Origin: Bog-756 sp963839925 | Lineage (GTDB): Bacteria; Actinomycetota; Acidimicrobiia; Acidimicrobiales; RAAP-2 | Assembly (NCBI GenBank): GCA_963839925.1 | Contig: CAWIWV010000002.1 | Span: 372,001 to 436,000 of the forward strand | Length of the DNA stretch: 64,000 nt | Direction of reading: 5' to 3' | Shown here: one piece after another, positions 8,669 to 17,516 of the stretch | How positions within the stretch are numbered: position 1 is the stretch's first letter | Layout of the letters: every line of letters begins with the position of its first letter | Translations under genes and position numbers: made by a program | Notes under the pieces: model-generated | Seen by the model: only the letters and a program-made list of their open reading frames with translations | Database searches by the model: none | Told to the model about the DNA's origin: nothing

Positions 8669-9108
8669 CCGAAGTGCCTACTGAGGTCTCCGAGCAGGTC
8701 GACGACGAAAAGACGATCGGCGAAGCGCCAACGACCGTCCACCTTCTCGAACTCGTCGATGTATCGGCCAGAAAGAACGATCTCAACCGGCTCACCCGGG
8801 ACGACGCCCTGCAGCACCGTGAACGAGCATCGGGCTGCGGCCCGCCGGCCGCCAGGCTCCACGTCGATATCAAGGTTGTTCATCAGGTGCTTCGTGCGAG
8901 GGACGCCGTCGTAGAGACGGACCTTCTCGTAGACCGTTCGCACCTGCTCGACACCCTTGAGAACCGTACCGTCGGCGGCCGAACGCCACGTAGCCTCTGC
9001 AAACAAGCCGGCGACGCCATCGAGGTCACCCTCGTCGATCATCGAGGCATAGGCATGGACCAGCGCAGCGATGGCATTCCTGTCTTCGGCGATTTCCACC
9101 GCACCCAC
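8665..9108 (-). CDS. SnoaL-like (NTF2-fold) protein
   Basis: This 147-residue protein matches the SnoaL_4-type NTF2 cone fold. It has an N-terminal helix pair with the motif DRNAIAALVHAYASMIDEGDLDGVAGLFAE, then RTKHLMNNLDIDV, then strands ending in GRYIDEFEKVDGRWRFADR. This fold serves as a small-molecule hydratase, isomerase or dehydratase, or as a binding domain. Conserved acidic and His residues of the pocket (D near residue 25, H after RTK) are present. It is coupled to the luciferase-like gene and lies 17 bp after an ATP-grasp gene, so the three may form one small pathway. Confidence 0.75.
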   Translation of the reverse strand: MGAVEIAEDRNAIAALVHAYASMIDEGDLDGVAGLFAEATWRSAADGTVLKGVEQVRTVYEKVRLYDGVPRTKHLMNNLDIDVEPGGRRAAARCSFTVLQGVVPGEPVEIVLSGRYIDEFEKVDGRWRFADRLFVVDLLGDLSRHFG

Positions 9109-9125
9109 CGTAATGTGGCGAATCG

Positions 9126-10412
9126 TCAGGCGTCACCACGCACGCCGCTGCCCCGCTGTTCATCCGTTTCGTACCGAGCAACCGTCGATCGTTGGATCTG
9201 TTCGTAGACCTCGTACAGGTGATCATGGTCGTCGGCGACACCATGGACCGTGAACAAGCGAGTCATGGTTCCAACCCGCCAATCGATGACATCGCCTTCC
9301 GCACGGTTGGGAGTGATTCCAGTGACCCCCGGCAACGCGGCAACGACATCGAGGCCACTCAGTTCGACGAGCCGGGTCGCCTCCATCGGTGCTTGATACA
9401 TGGCACAGAAGGCCACCCGACTCAGCGGCAAATGGTCGCCGTCTCCACTCTGATCTCGCAGTGCGAATCTCATCGCCTCGGGGATCAAGGGAGATCTTCC
9501 GGCAAGCTCGAGCAAGGTTGCGATCTGTCCTCCGATTCGCCCATTCACCTCCAACACTCTCGGCCCTTCAGGGGTGAGCATGAGGTCCGTATTCGTATAG
9601 CCGTCGGTTATCCCGAGTGCCTTGATTGCGGCTTCGGTCGCCTCCAAGATGGCCGCGTTCTCGGCATCGCCAAAGTGGCCGGGAACGAACGACCCCGTCC
9701 CCCGGAAGGGGGGCGCCGGAATGAAGTGGCCCGTTATGACGAGGTGCTCAACACTGCCGGCCGTCACCAGACTGTCAACCATCAGCAGGTCCGAGAAGCG
9801 CTGAGCGCTTCGATCGTGACGCTCGCGAAGTACCTCTTCGACAAGCATGTCCTCGTCACGCTCGCGGGCCTCCACGAGGGATCGCGTCAGGAACTCTGGA
9901 TCGTCTACCTGGAAGGTATTTCTGCTTCCGCTCCCCGACTGGGGCTTCAAGACGACGGGAAACTCGAGCTTTGAGACCAGGCGATCAACGTCGCCAGGGT
10001 TCATGCTCGCCGGGACGGCCCAGAACTGGGGGCCTGGGACTCCTGCCCGAGAAAGTGTCGCGCGTTGAGCCAATTTGTCAGTGAGCAATTGAGCGGTCTG
10101 TCGATCGTGGAATCTGAGTCCGGCCCGCTCCGCCACCGCTGCGGCCAATCGAAGGGGTGAGTCGTCAAAGACAAAGACCCCGTCTGGCCTGGCAGCACAC
10201 ACGCAGGCAACGGCTTCGTCTTCATCCATACCAGTCACATCGAGCACTTCGCCGAATCGGGCCAGTGCTCTGGACGGGGCAGAGTCCGGAGACCAGCCGA
10301 CGACCCAGAGGAGTCGACACACTCCCCGCGAGGATTGGAAGACATCCAAGAGCGACGCTGCGTCCTGCCTGTAGAAGACGGCGAGCCGAGGTTCCTGCAC
10401 CGTTTCACTCAC
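9126..10412 (-). CDS. ATP-grasp domain carboxylate-amine ligase
   Basis: This 428-residue protein has an N-terminal pre-ATP-grasp domain (residues 1-105), a lid segment TDKLAQRATLSRAGVPGP, an ATP-binding strand FPVVLKPQSGSGSRNT, the adenine-contact DEDMLVEEVL, and the Mg-binding motif GPRVLEVNGRIGGQ near residue 300. The layout and the EVNGRIGG signature resemble the peptide-forming ATP-grasp enzymes of small-molecule biosynthesis (BacD-like and carnosine-synthase-like). The amino-acid substrate is not deducible. The GTG at 10412 is used; the GTG four codons later is an alternative. It precedes the SnoaL-like and LLM genes in a likely operon. Confidence 0.8.
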   Translation of the reverse strand: MSETVQEPRLAVFYRQDAASLLDVFQSSRGVCRLLWVVGWSPDSAPSRALARFGEVLDVTGMDEDEAVACVCAARPDGVFVFDDSPLRLAAAVAERAGLRFHDRQTAQLLTDKLAQRATLSRAGVPGPQFWAVPASMNPGDVDRLVSKLEFPVVLKPQSGSGSRNTFQVDDPEFLTRSLVEARERDEDMLVEEVLRERHDRSAQRFSDLLMVDSLVTAGSVEHLVITGHFIPAPPFRGTGSFVPGHFGDAENAAILEATEAAIKALGITDGYTNTDLMLTPEGPRVLEVNGRIGGQIATLLELAGRSPLIPEAMRFALRDQSGDGDHLPLSRVAFCAMYQAPMEATRLVELSGLDVVAALPGVTGITPNRAEGDVIDWRVGTMTRLFTVHGVADDHDHLYEVYEQIQRSTVARYETDEQRGSGVRGDA

Positions 10413-10730
10413 TCGGGATCAGATCCATCGCAATCGTTCCTCAAATAGGTAAGCATTACCCCGGCCAAGAGATGAACCTTTCTCGAACTCGATCGGCAGC
10501 TCATCACCTGGCGATATCCTCGCAAATGTCTCGATCAACGGAGCGGATCGTCCCTTTCTGCCCCGATGGCCGATCTCCAGCTCGGGAATGTCGATCTCGA
10601 CACCACATCGAAAATTCTCGGCGCTCAGCGAAGCTGTCTTGAGGTGGTAAGGGGGCTCAGCGGCACTCCCATGCGCATCGCCCTTGCACTGGGTACCATT
10701 TGGGGCGTGCAGCTTGGCTAGGGGGTTCCG
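10413..10730. other. Intergenic region, no supported gene
   Basis: About 320 bp separate the divergent ATP-grasp and fibronectin-III genes. The region is somewhat richer in A/T than its surroundings and probably holds both promoters. A minus-strand open frame crossing it into the next gene has no recognisable domain, so I do not call it. Confidence 0.4.
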
Positions 10731-11549
10731 ATGCGCCCATGGGTCGCGGGGGCGGCGACAAGATCGGTTCTTGCCGTCGTTGCACTGTCCGCCCTCGGCA
10801 CGGGTGCAAGTCAGATCGTTTCGGGGCATCCAGCTGGGGCGCGCACTCTACCTACGGTTCCCGGGGCTCCGACCGATGTCCAAGCTTTTCCATCGCCCCT
10901 CTCGGCTGGCGTCAACTGGGACCGGCCGTCGTCAGACGGCGGCGCACCCATCACCCGGTACGAGATCCGCGCAACTGATCTGACCGATCCAGCAAGGGGC
11001 GGCCAGAAAACCACCTCGGTTTGCTGCGGGACGGGAATCGGAGGTCTCACCCCCAACGACAAATACACGTTCCGGGTGAGCGCCACTAATTCGGCCGGGA
11101 CCGGTCCCCCTTCAGCACCTTCAAATGCGGTCGTCGTGGAACCGGCGCCTCCCCCCGCTGGCGTCTACTGCGAGCACGTCAGCGGAACCACAAGCGGCGT
11201 CGTCACCGTTGGCAGCTGTCATTACGATGCGACTGTCCGAAAGAGTAGGGCTGTCCCCGATCACGGCACAGTTCGAGGTCGAATCTTTGTTCCCGGCAAG
11301 ACGGTGACGGGAACGATCACCTGGACCTCATTCAAGAGCTATTCGACGACGGTGTCGACAAAGACCTTGCCGGACTCCTCCAGCAGATGGTGCGTTGCCC
11401 GTGGATACCAGGCGGAGTACACCGTCCAAGGCAAGGTGGCTGCCAACACGAACCCCGACATCGCCGTCGGGCAGCCCGTCAGCGCCACCATCTGCATCAG
11501 TGCGTCGGGTGCGGTCGTGCAGTCGCATTACGGCAATCTCCGGCTGTAA
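10731..11549 (+). CDS. Secreted fibronectin type III domain protein
   Basis: This 272-residue protein has an N-terminal signal-like segment (basic start, ATRSVLAVVALSALGTGAS). It then carries one fibronectin type III domain at about residues 42-140, recognised from PGAPTDVQAF, the central WDRPSSDGGAPITRYEI and TFRVSATNSAGTGPPS. The C-terminal part (residues 145-272) is an unassigned beta-rich domain with several Cys (YCEHVS, GSCHYD, RWCVAR, TICIS), which could form disulfides outside the cell. It is probably a surface or matrix protein. It is separate from the SGNH hydrolase that follows, with a gap of 159 bp. Confidence 0.65.
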   Translation: MRPWVAGAATRSVLAVVALSALGTGASQIVSGHPAGARTLPTVPGAPTDVQAFPSPLSAGVNWDRPSSDGGAPITRYEIRATDLTDPARGGQKTTSVCCGTGIGGLTPNDKYTFRVSATNSAGTGPPSAPSNAVVVEPAPPPAGVYCEHVSGTTSGVVTVGSCHYDATVRKSRAVPDHGTVRGRIFVPGKTVTGTITWTSFKSYSTTVSTKTLPDSSSRWCVARGYQAEYTVQGKVAANTNPDIAVGQPVSATICISASGAVVQSHYGNLRL

Positions 11550-11708
11550 ATGCAGTAGCCACCGAGAAACACCGACTCCAACCTCGGCCGGAACGCGACT
11601 TCACGAAGGCCGATAGGACCAATGGCCCTGTGCCCAGCCACGTTCCGCCCTTAACGTCGAGCGTGGGGATTGCTTCGAGAAGTCAGGTCAAAGAGCGGTG
11701 ATCGATCA

Positions 11709-12497
11709 ATGAGCCGGCGATGGGGAAGCGTGGTTGCGTGCGCAGTTGTCTTATTGTGTGCGGGTACGGCCGGGGTAATTGTCCAGAGGTCAGCAGCTCG
11801 CAGTCGGGATCGGGTGGTGCTCTTCGGCGACTCCCTGACGTACCAAGCAGAGCCTTACTTCAACTTCTTGGTGCAAGCGAGCGGAAGAGCTGTTGTGAGT
11901 GACCACGCGTTCGGCGGAACCGCCGTGTGCGACTGGTTACCCAAGATGCGGTCGGTGGCGAACTCGCAGCACCCGAAGGTGGCCGTTCTCGAGTTCGCCG
12001 GGAACACCTTCACCTCGTGCATGCACGGTTGTATGCCGGAATCCTGGGCCGCAGTGAGTCGATACTGCTCCGATCTGTCGGTGGCCATTCAGGACTTCGT
12101 AGCCGACGGAACGCACGTATTCCTGGAAGGCGCGCCGATCAACTACAAGCAATGGGAATCTCATGATCCGCACTGGAGCGATCTCAACAACGCCATGGCC
12201 GCCTTGGCGGCGAAATACCCGGGGAAGGTGACCTATGTGGACGCGGGCAGAGCCGTCGAAGGTCCTGGCCAATCGTTCACCTGGACCTTGCCGTGTCTTT
12301 ACTTCGAACCGTGCAACGGACCGAGGACTGCCGGTGTCAGGACCAACGTGGTCCGATCGCCGGACGGAGAACACTTCTGTCTCGGTCAGAGCAGCAACGC
12401 TGTGGGCCAGGTAGACAAATGCCGCAGCTACAGCTCCGGAGCCTTCCGCTTCGCCGCTGCGATGGCTGGCCCAGTCATCGCGTGGCTTCACCTCTGA
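11709..12497 (+). CDS. SGNH-type hydrolase, membrane-anchored or secreted
   Basis: This 262-residue protein starts at the ATG at 11709 with a basic N-terminus and one hydrophobic anchor (VVACAVVLLCAGTAGVIV). The SGNH blocks are visible: Block I VVLFGDSLTY with the nucleophilic Ser, a Gly in DHAFGGTAVCDW, an Asn in LEFAGNTFTSC, and a late Asp/His pair in RSPDGEHFC. Together these form the expected Ser-His-Asp esterase or acyltransferase centre. Relatives act on acyl groups of lipids or cell-wall glycans outside the membrane. Many Cys suggest disulfides. The substrate is unknown. Confidence 0.72.
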   Translation: MSRRWGSVVACAVVLLCAGTAGVIVQRSAARSRDRVVLFGDSLTYQAEPYFNFLVQASGRAVVSDHAFGGTAVCDWLPKMRSVANSQHPKVAVLEFAGNTFTSCMHGCMPESWAAVSRYCSDLSVAIQDFVADGTHVFLEGAPINYKQWESHDPHWSDLNNAMAALAAKYPGKVTYVDAGRAVEGPGQSFTWTLPCLYFEPCNGPRTAGVRTNVVRSPDGEHFCLGQSSNAVGQVDKCRSYSSGAFRFAAAMAGPVIAWLHL

Positions 12498-12599
12498 CGG
12501 GGAACTGGAGCAAGGGGCCTGTCCAGGCCCCAACACGAAACCGCTGGTCAGGCCCCTACCGACACAGCGAGGCGGGCCGACCAGTGTTCGATGATGCGA

Positions 12600-12676
<77 letters not shown>

Positions 12677-12717
12677 CCGTAGTCCCGTCAATCTACCACC
12701 CGAAAGACCGGGGTCAA

Positions 12718-15687
12718 TCAGGTGCCCCTCGTTGCCGTTGTCGCGGAGCTCGGAGTGCTGCTGGAAGTCGTGGTCGATGTGGGACTCGTCGAGGTGGTGG
12801 TGGTCGAGGTCGTCGTCGACGTGGATGTCGTCGCGGTCGGGGGTGGAGCGTTCAACTGGAGGATCTCCTTCACGTCGCTCTCCATGCTGTCCAAGTCCGA
12901 CTGGTACGCACCCAGGTCGCCGGCCTTCAGGTCCGCCTGAGACTTCTGGTACGCCTGTTGCGCTGCCGCAAGAAGCGCACGAACCGTCGGTGACAGGTTG
13001 CCGGCCGCTCCGGGCAGGGTCGACACCGGAGCCCGGAACACCGACGAGAGTGCCTGGGAGAGCGTGGGTGCGATGGCAGCGCCGTTCCCGTAGACCGCGA
13101 CCACTTGAGACAGCTCGGGGATGTTGTTCCTCGACGACTGGACGTAGATCGGCTGGACGTAGAGCAGAGACTGGGCGATGGGGATCATCAACACGTTGCC
13201 CAACAGGACCGAGGATCCGTTCTGGTTCAGCAGCGAAATCTTCGCCGACACCGCGCTCGTCGCGTCGATCTTCGCCGCGACGATGGCAGGACCGTTGACC
13301 GGGTTGTTCCGCGGGGTCACGAACACGTTCAGCTGTCCATAGTCACCGGGGTCGGAGCCGGCAATCATGAAACCGGACAGCGTTTGGATCTGGCTCTGCC
13401 CAGATATCGGCACGAATGCGTCGAGGAGGGTGAAGGACTGGGAGTTCTGACCCGGCATCTCCATCTCTTGATAGATGGGCGCCATCCTGACGAGCTGGCC
13501 GGTCGAGACGACTTGGCCTTGGGGGTTGGTGGTCAGCGTCGTCTGGAGCGCCTGTGACGGCGAACCCGACCCTGGCGACGGCGACAACGCCCAGGCATCG
13601 GCTGCGCTGTAGAAGGAGGTGGCATTGGTGACGTGGTATTTCCCGTACATCGAGGCCTGCACCGTGAAGATGTCCTCGGGATAGCGAAGGTGGGCCTTCA
13701 AGTCGGCACTCATCTTCGATGCCGAGGTGAACATCCCGGGGAAGGCCTTCTCGTAGGTCTCGATGATCGGGTCGTTCGGCGTCATCACGTAGAAGGTCAT
13801 CTTGCCGGTGTACGCATTGATCAGAACCTTCACCGAGTTGCGTACGTAGTTGAAGTTCTGATTGAGACCACTGCCGTTCGGGAGCGCGCTGGTGTCCGCG
13901 TTCTGCGCGTAGGGGTAGTTGTCAGTGGTGGTGTACGCATCCTGCACCCAATAGATCTGATGATTGAGCAACACCGGGTACGGATCAGCATCCAGGGAGA
14001 GGAAGGGAGCGGCCTTGGAGACCCGGGCCTGAACCCCCCGGTCGAACATCAGACGCGACTGTCTGGTGATCTGGTTCGAGATCAGCAGGTTGAAATCGCC
14101 GAACCGGAGGGCGAACATCGCCTGGTCGAAGAAGTTCGACAGCAGCACCCCTCCGTCGCCGGAGTAGTGGGTCTCGTCATTGGTGCCGTTGGTCAACTGG
14201 TAGTTGATCTCGGGCTGCTTGGTGTTGGCCACCACGTACCCGGAGTTGTTGAGACCGAAGTACACCGCGGGCTGGGTGATGTTGGGCAGGCCGTTGTTGG
14301 ACACCGGAGGCACGCCACCCACGTCGAACTGTGGATCCCCACCCGAGGTCACGGTATTGGCCGGAGACACGATCATTCCGTAGCCGTGGGTGTACTGCAG
14401 TGTCGAGTTGACCCACGAAGACGAGGGCAGGGTGCTCGGGTTGATCTCGCGCACACCCACGACGACCGGGGTCTGTTGCCCGTTGATCGGATAGCGATCG
14501 ATCGCCAACGTGTTGAACTGGTACTGCGTCCGAATGTCCTGCAGTCGGTCGTAGGTCTGCTGGGTCTGGGTGGGGTCCCAAAGCCTGACGTTGTTCAAGG
14601 TGTCGCTGTTGAGCGACAGCTGCGTCGCGTTGAGAGTTGTCGTCGCCGCATACGGCACGCTCTTCACGTTGTCGATCCCCATCGCCGCTCGGGTCGCATC
14701 GATGTTCCGTTGGATGTAGGGACGTTCCAGCGTGTTCTGCGAGGGGTTCACCTTCAGGGCCTGGACAGCCGCCGGATAGATGGTGCCCGCTGACAGCGCG
14801 ACGAGAAACCACAGCCCGACCCCGAGGACCGGCAGTGCCCAACCCTGTCGACGGATGTTGTAGATCAGCAGCACGGCCGCAGCCAACGACACGAGAATCA
14901 GCAGCTCGAAGGCCGGCAGACGCGCATGCACGTCGGTGTAGAGCGCCCCTTGCACAAAGCCGTCGGACGCCAGGTCGAGAGAGAATCGGGCCAGGTAGTA
15001 CCCCACAGCCTTGACCAGGGCGAGCATCCCGAGAATCACCGACAGGTGGGCCTTCACCGCCGGGAGCACCCTCGGGCGCGCCCCTTGCATGCGGATCCCG
15101 CCGTTGAGGTAGTGGCTGAGCGCGGTGACCAACAGGACCAGCACCAGGGCAACCAGAGCCCAGTGGACCAGGAACTGCTCGAACGGGAGGGTCATCACGA
15201 AATACGAGGCGTCGCGGTGGAACTGCGGGTCGGTCGCCCCGAAGGAGGTGCGGTTCCGGAACAGAATCCAGTTGTTCCACTGTCCGACCGCTTGCGACCC
15301 GACGATCAGAGACAAGACGGTGACCACCCCGACTCGGAGCCACCGCACGTAGGGACCGATCACCTCTTGATAGCGCTTCACGAACTCGTCTTCGGCGTCG
15401 ATCGACGGGCCTTTCGGCGCGATCCGCTCGGCCACCATCAGGCTGGCGGAGAGCAGGACGGCGAAGATGATCGAGAAGGTGACGAAGAGACCGATCTTGA
15501 TCTCGAGCATCTTCAGCCAGACCGAGTGGAGGTTGACCGACGAGAACCAGAGGGCATCGGTGTAGAAGACCGCGAACGTCCGCAACGAGGCGATCACGAT
15601 GATCAGGATGACGACGATGGCAATGATCAGGCGACGCCTGCGCGCTGTGGAGCGCGGGATCCTGGGGACGTTCGACGGTGCGCGCAC
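12718..15687 (-). CDS. UPF0182 family large membrane protein
   Basis: The 989-residue product matches UPF0182, an actinobacterial and cyanobacterial family of unknown function, in length and layout. It has seven TM helices in the first 330 residues (first one LIIAIVVILIIVIASLRTFA). A very large extracytoplasmic domain follows, with family motifs such as LERPYIQRNIDATRAAMG, YTHGYGMIVSP, NYPYAQN and VRNSVKVLINAYTGKMTFY. The last 60 residues are a run of Thr and Ser (TTSTSTTTSTTTTSTS), probably disordered and perhaps glycosylated. It lies 9 bp downstream of the DivIVA gene, suggesting one transcript with cell-envelope genes. Confidence 0.9.
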   Translation of the reverse strand: MRAPSNVPRIPRSTARRRRLIIAIVVILIIVIASLRTFAVFYTDALWFSSVNLHSVWLKMLEIKIGLFVTFSIIFAVLLSASLMVAERIAPKGPSIDAEDEFVKRYQEVIGPYVRWLRVGVVTVLSLIVGSQAVGQWNNWILFRNRTSFGATDPQFHRDASYFVMTLPFEQFLVHWALVALVLVLLVTALSHYLNGGIRMQGARPRVLPAVKAHLSVILGMLALVKAVGYYLARFSLDLASDGFVQGALYTDVHARLPAFELLILVSLAAAVLLIYNIRRQGWALPVLGVGLWFLVALSAGTIYPAAVQALKVNPSQNTLERPYIQRNIDATRAAMGIDNVKSVPYAATTTLNATQLSLNSDTLNNVRLWDPTQTQQTYDRLQDIRTQYQFNTLAIDRYPINGQQTPVVVGVREINPSTLPSSSWVNSTLQYTHGYGMIVSPANTVTSGGDPQFDVGGVPPVSNNGLPNITQPAVYFGLNNSGYVVANTKQPEINYQLTNGTNDETHYSGDGGVLLSNFFDQAMFALRFGDFNLLISNQITRQSRLMFDRGVQARVSKAAPFLSLDADPYPVLLNHQIYWVQDAYTTTDNYPYAQNADTSALPNGSGLNQNFNYVRNSVKVLINAYTGKMTFYVMTPNDPIIETYEKAFPGMFTSASKMSADLKAHLRYPEDIFTVQASMYGKYHVTNATSFYSAADAWALSPSPGSGSPSQALQTTLTTNPQGQVVSTGQLVRMAPIYQEMEMPGQNSQSFTLLDAFVPISGQSQIQTLSGFMIAGSDPGDYGQLNVFVTPRNNPVNGPAIVAAKIDATSAVSAKISLLNQNGSSVLLGNVLMIPIAQSLLYVQPIYVQSSRNNIPELSQVVAVYGNGAAIAPTLSQALSSVFRAPVSTLPGAAGNLSPTVRALLAAAQQAYQKSQADLKAGDLGAYQSDLDSMESDVKEILQLNAPPPTATTSTSTTTSTTTTSTSPTSTTTSSSTPSSATTATRGT

Positions 15688-15696
15688 GGCAGCAGC

Positions 15697-17481
15697 CTAG
15701 GTGGCGGCGCGTGTGAGAAGGCAGCGACACCCGGGGTGCGCGGGGGGACGGTCGTGACCGGTGGGGAACTCCGCCCCAGGCTGTTGCGGACCGCTCAGCC
15801 CGTTGTCCTCGCAGTCTGGGCACGGAGCATCACCGAATCCGGCGACGGCAACCCACTCGAGCTCGACCTTGCCGGCTCCGGCCAGGACCGCAAGTGTTCC
15901 GGCGGAGAACGCCGCAACGACATGATCTCCCGCCAGCCGTTCGATCCGCTCGCCCTTCCACTCGCGGAAGGCGGAACCCACATGGTCGGACACCACCGCC
16001 TCGTCGGCATCCACCAAACCCTTCCCCTCGTCGGAGAGGCGCCGTCGCAGGGGGCCGACCACCGCTTCGGCCAACTCGTGGGCGATGCCCACCAACTCGT
16101 CGGCCTTCGGGCCACCGGCCTTTTCCACCCCGGCGAAGGTCGCACCCGCCACCGCCGCCTGCTCGAGAGCGGGTAGCGCGGCCGTGGCATAGCCGTCGAC
16201 ATGCTCCTTTTCGTCCGGAAGCAGGTCCACCGACCAGCGGAACCCGCCCGAGCGGAGACTGTCGAGCAGCTCGTTCTGATTGTCCTGAAGGGTTCGCTTG
16301 AGCCTGCGGGCGAGCGAGGTCACGATCGGTTGGATGAGCTCGTCGCGCCGAATGGCGGCCGGGTTCCGTTCGTCGGGGGGTCCGGCATCGGCCTCTTCGA
16401 CGCCGTCTTCGGCCGCGGGTGGCTCGGCGACTGCCGTCACGGGGTTGCTTGCCGGACCGGCGTCGACATCGGCATCTGCAGCCGCCGGTTCCGCGCCTGC
16501 CGGCTCCCCTTGGGCGGCGCGGAGCTTCGCAAAGAGGGCGTCCACCGGCGAATCGTCCGGTTCAGAATCTCCAGCCCCGGACTGCTCGTCCCCAGCCGGT
16601 TCTGGCACGGACGCCTCGACTTCGTCCCCGTCCGGTCCGCTCGAGTCCTCGATGTCGGCCTGCTCCAGCGACTCCTCTGCGAGCAGCGACGCAGCGAGTT
16701 CCTCCGGCGTCCCCTCCTCGGGACGTTCTGCCGCGTGGCGAGCGGCCTCCTCCGCCGCCTGCCTCGCGTTGTCCTCCGCAGCGAAGAGGTCCTCGGCGAT
16801 CGTGTCGATCGAGCGGCGAACATCGTGCACGGTCTCCGCAAGGCGCTCGCGGCCGGCCCGGAGCTGGTCGATCTGGGCGTGGAGCACCTTCCTCCGATTG
16901 GCGAGGTCGGCGAGCACCCGACCACGAAGACCCTGTGCCTCGTCGACCATCGTCCTGCAGTGCTCTCGGGTCTCGGCCAACAACTCCTCTGCACCGCTCT
17001 GTGCCTTCTCGAGCGCGGCGGTGGCCTGCTGGTCGGCCTTGTCCAGAAGCTCCTTGGCCAGGGCTTCGGCCGCCGCACGTTGCTGGGCGAGCCGGGACTC
17101 GGTGTCGGCGCGACGCTGCTCGGCTTCGGACTCGACCTCGGTGCGCAGACGAGTCGCCTCTATCTCTGCTTTGCCGACGATCTCTGCGGCCGCCTCTTGC
17201 GCGCTGCGGAGCACCCTCGCCGTCTCGGTCCCGAGGGCTGTGGCCAACGCACCTTCGTCGAGCACCGGGTTGGCGGCACGATGCTCGGCATCGGCGATCT
17301 CCCGGTGGAGCTCTTCTTCTCGGTCGGCCATCGCCCGCAGGCCCACCGCGACCGACTCCAGATACGCACGAACCTCGCTCGGATCGAACCCCCGGCGCAC
17401 CGATCCGAAGGTGTGATGGGCTACATCATCGGGAACCAGGCGCGGGGGGGAGACGATCGACCGTACTCGTTCCTCGGGCAT
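15697..17481 (-). CDS. DivIVA-domain coiled-coil protein with phage-head-like C-terminal domain
   Basis: This is a 594-residue protein. Residues 15-70 form a DivIVA domain (HHTFGSVRRGFDPSEVRAYLESV), which binds curved or polar membrane in the family. Residues 70-270 are an Ala/Glu/Arg-rich coiled coil, and 270-365 an acidic low-complexity linker. The last 230 residues are helical and end with VELEWVAV, then CPDCEDNGLSG, then RPPAHPGCRCLL. That W-CxxC-HPxCRC arrangement is what I know from the C-terminus of phage Mu gpF/SPP1 gp7-type head-morphogenesis proteins. It probably scaffolds polar growth or division; the role of the tail is unknown. It lies 35 bp after the YlbL gene. Confidence 0.72.
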   Translation of the reverse strand: MPEERVRSIVSPPRLVPDDVAHHTFGSVRRGFDPSEVRAYLESVAVGLRAMADREEELHREIADAEHRAANPVLDEGALATALGTETARVLRSAQEAAAEIVGKAEIEATRLRTEVESEAEQRRADTESRLAQQRAAAEALAKELLDKADQQATAALEKAQSGAEELLAETREHCRTMVDEAQGLRGRVLADLANRRKVLHAQIDQLRAGRERLAETVHDVRRSIDTIAEDLFAAEDNARQAAEEAARHAAERPEEGTPEELAASLLAEESLEQADIEDSSGPDGDEVEASVPEPAGDEQSGAGDSEPDDSPVDALFAKLRAAQGEPAGAEPAAADADVDAGPASNPVTAVAEPPAAEDGVEEADAGPPDERNPAAIRRDELIQPIVTSLARRLKRTLQDNQNELLDSLRSGGFRWSVDLLPDEKEHVDGYATAALPALEQAAVAGATFAGVEKAGGPKADELVGIAHELAEAVVGPLRRRLSDEGKGLVDADEAVVSDHVGSAFREWKGERIERLAGDHVVAAFSAGTLAVLAGAGKVELEWVAVAGFGDAPCPDCEDNGLSGPQQPGAEFPTGHDRPPAHPGCRCLLTRAAT

Positions 17482-17516
17482 GCCGAGAGCCTACGACCGC
17501 CGCTCAGCGAAACCGG

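Noticed and set aside
10419..10829. 136-residue minus-strand open frame before the FN3 gene
   Set aside because: It overlaps the FN3 gene in antisense and has no motif; only a short stretch (LPIEFEKG) looks protein-like.
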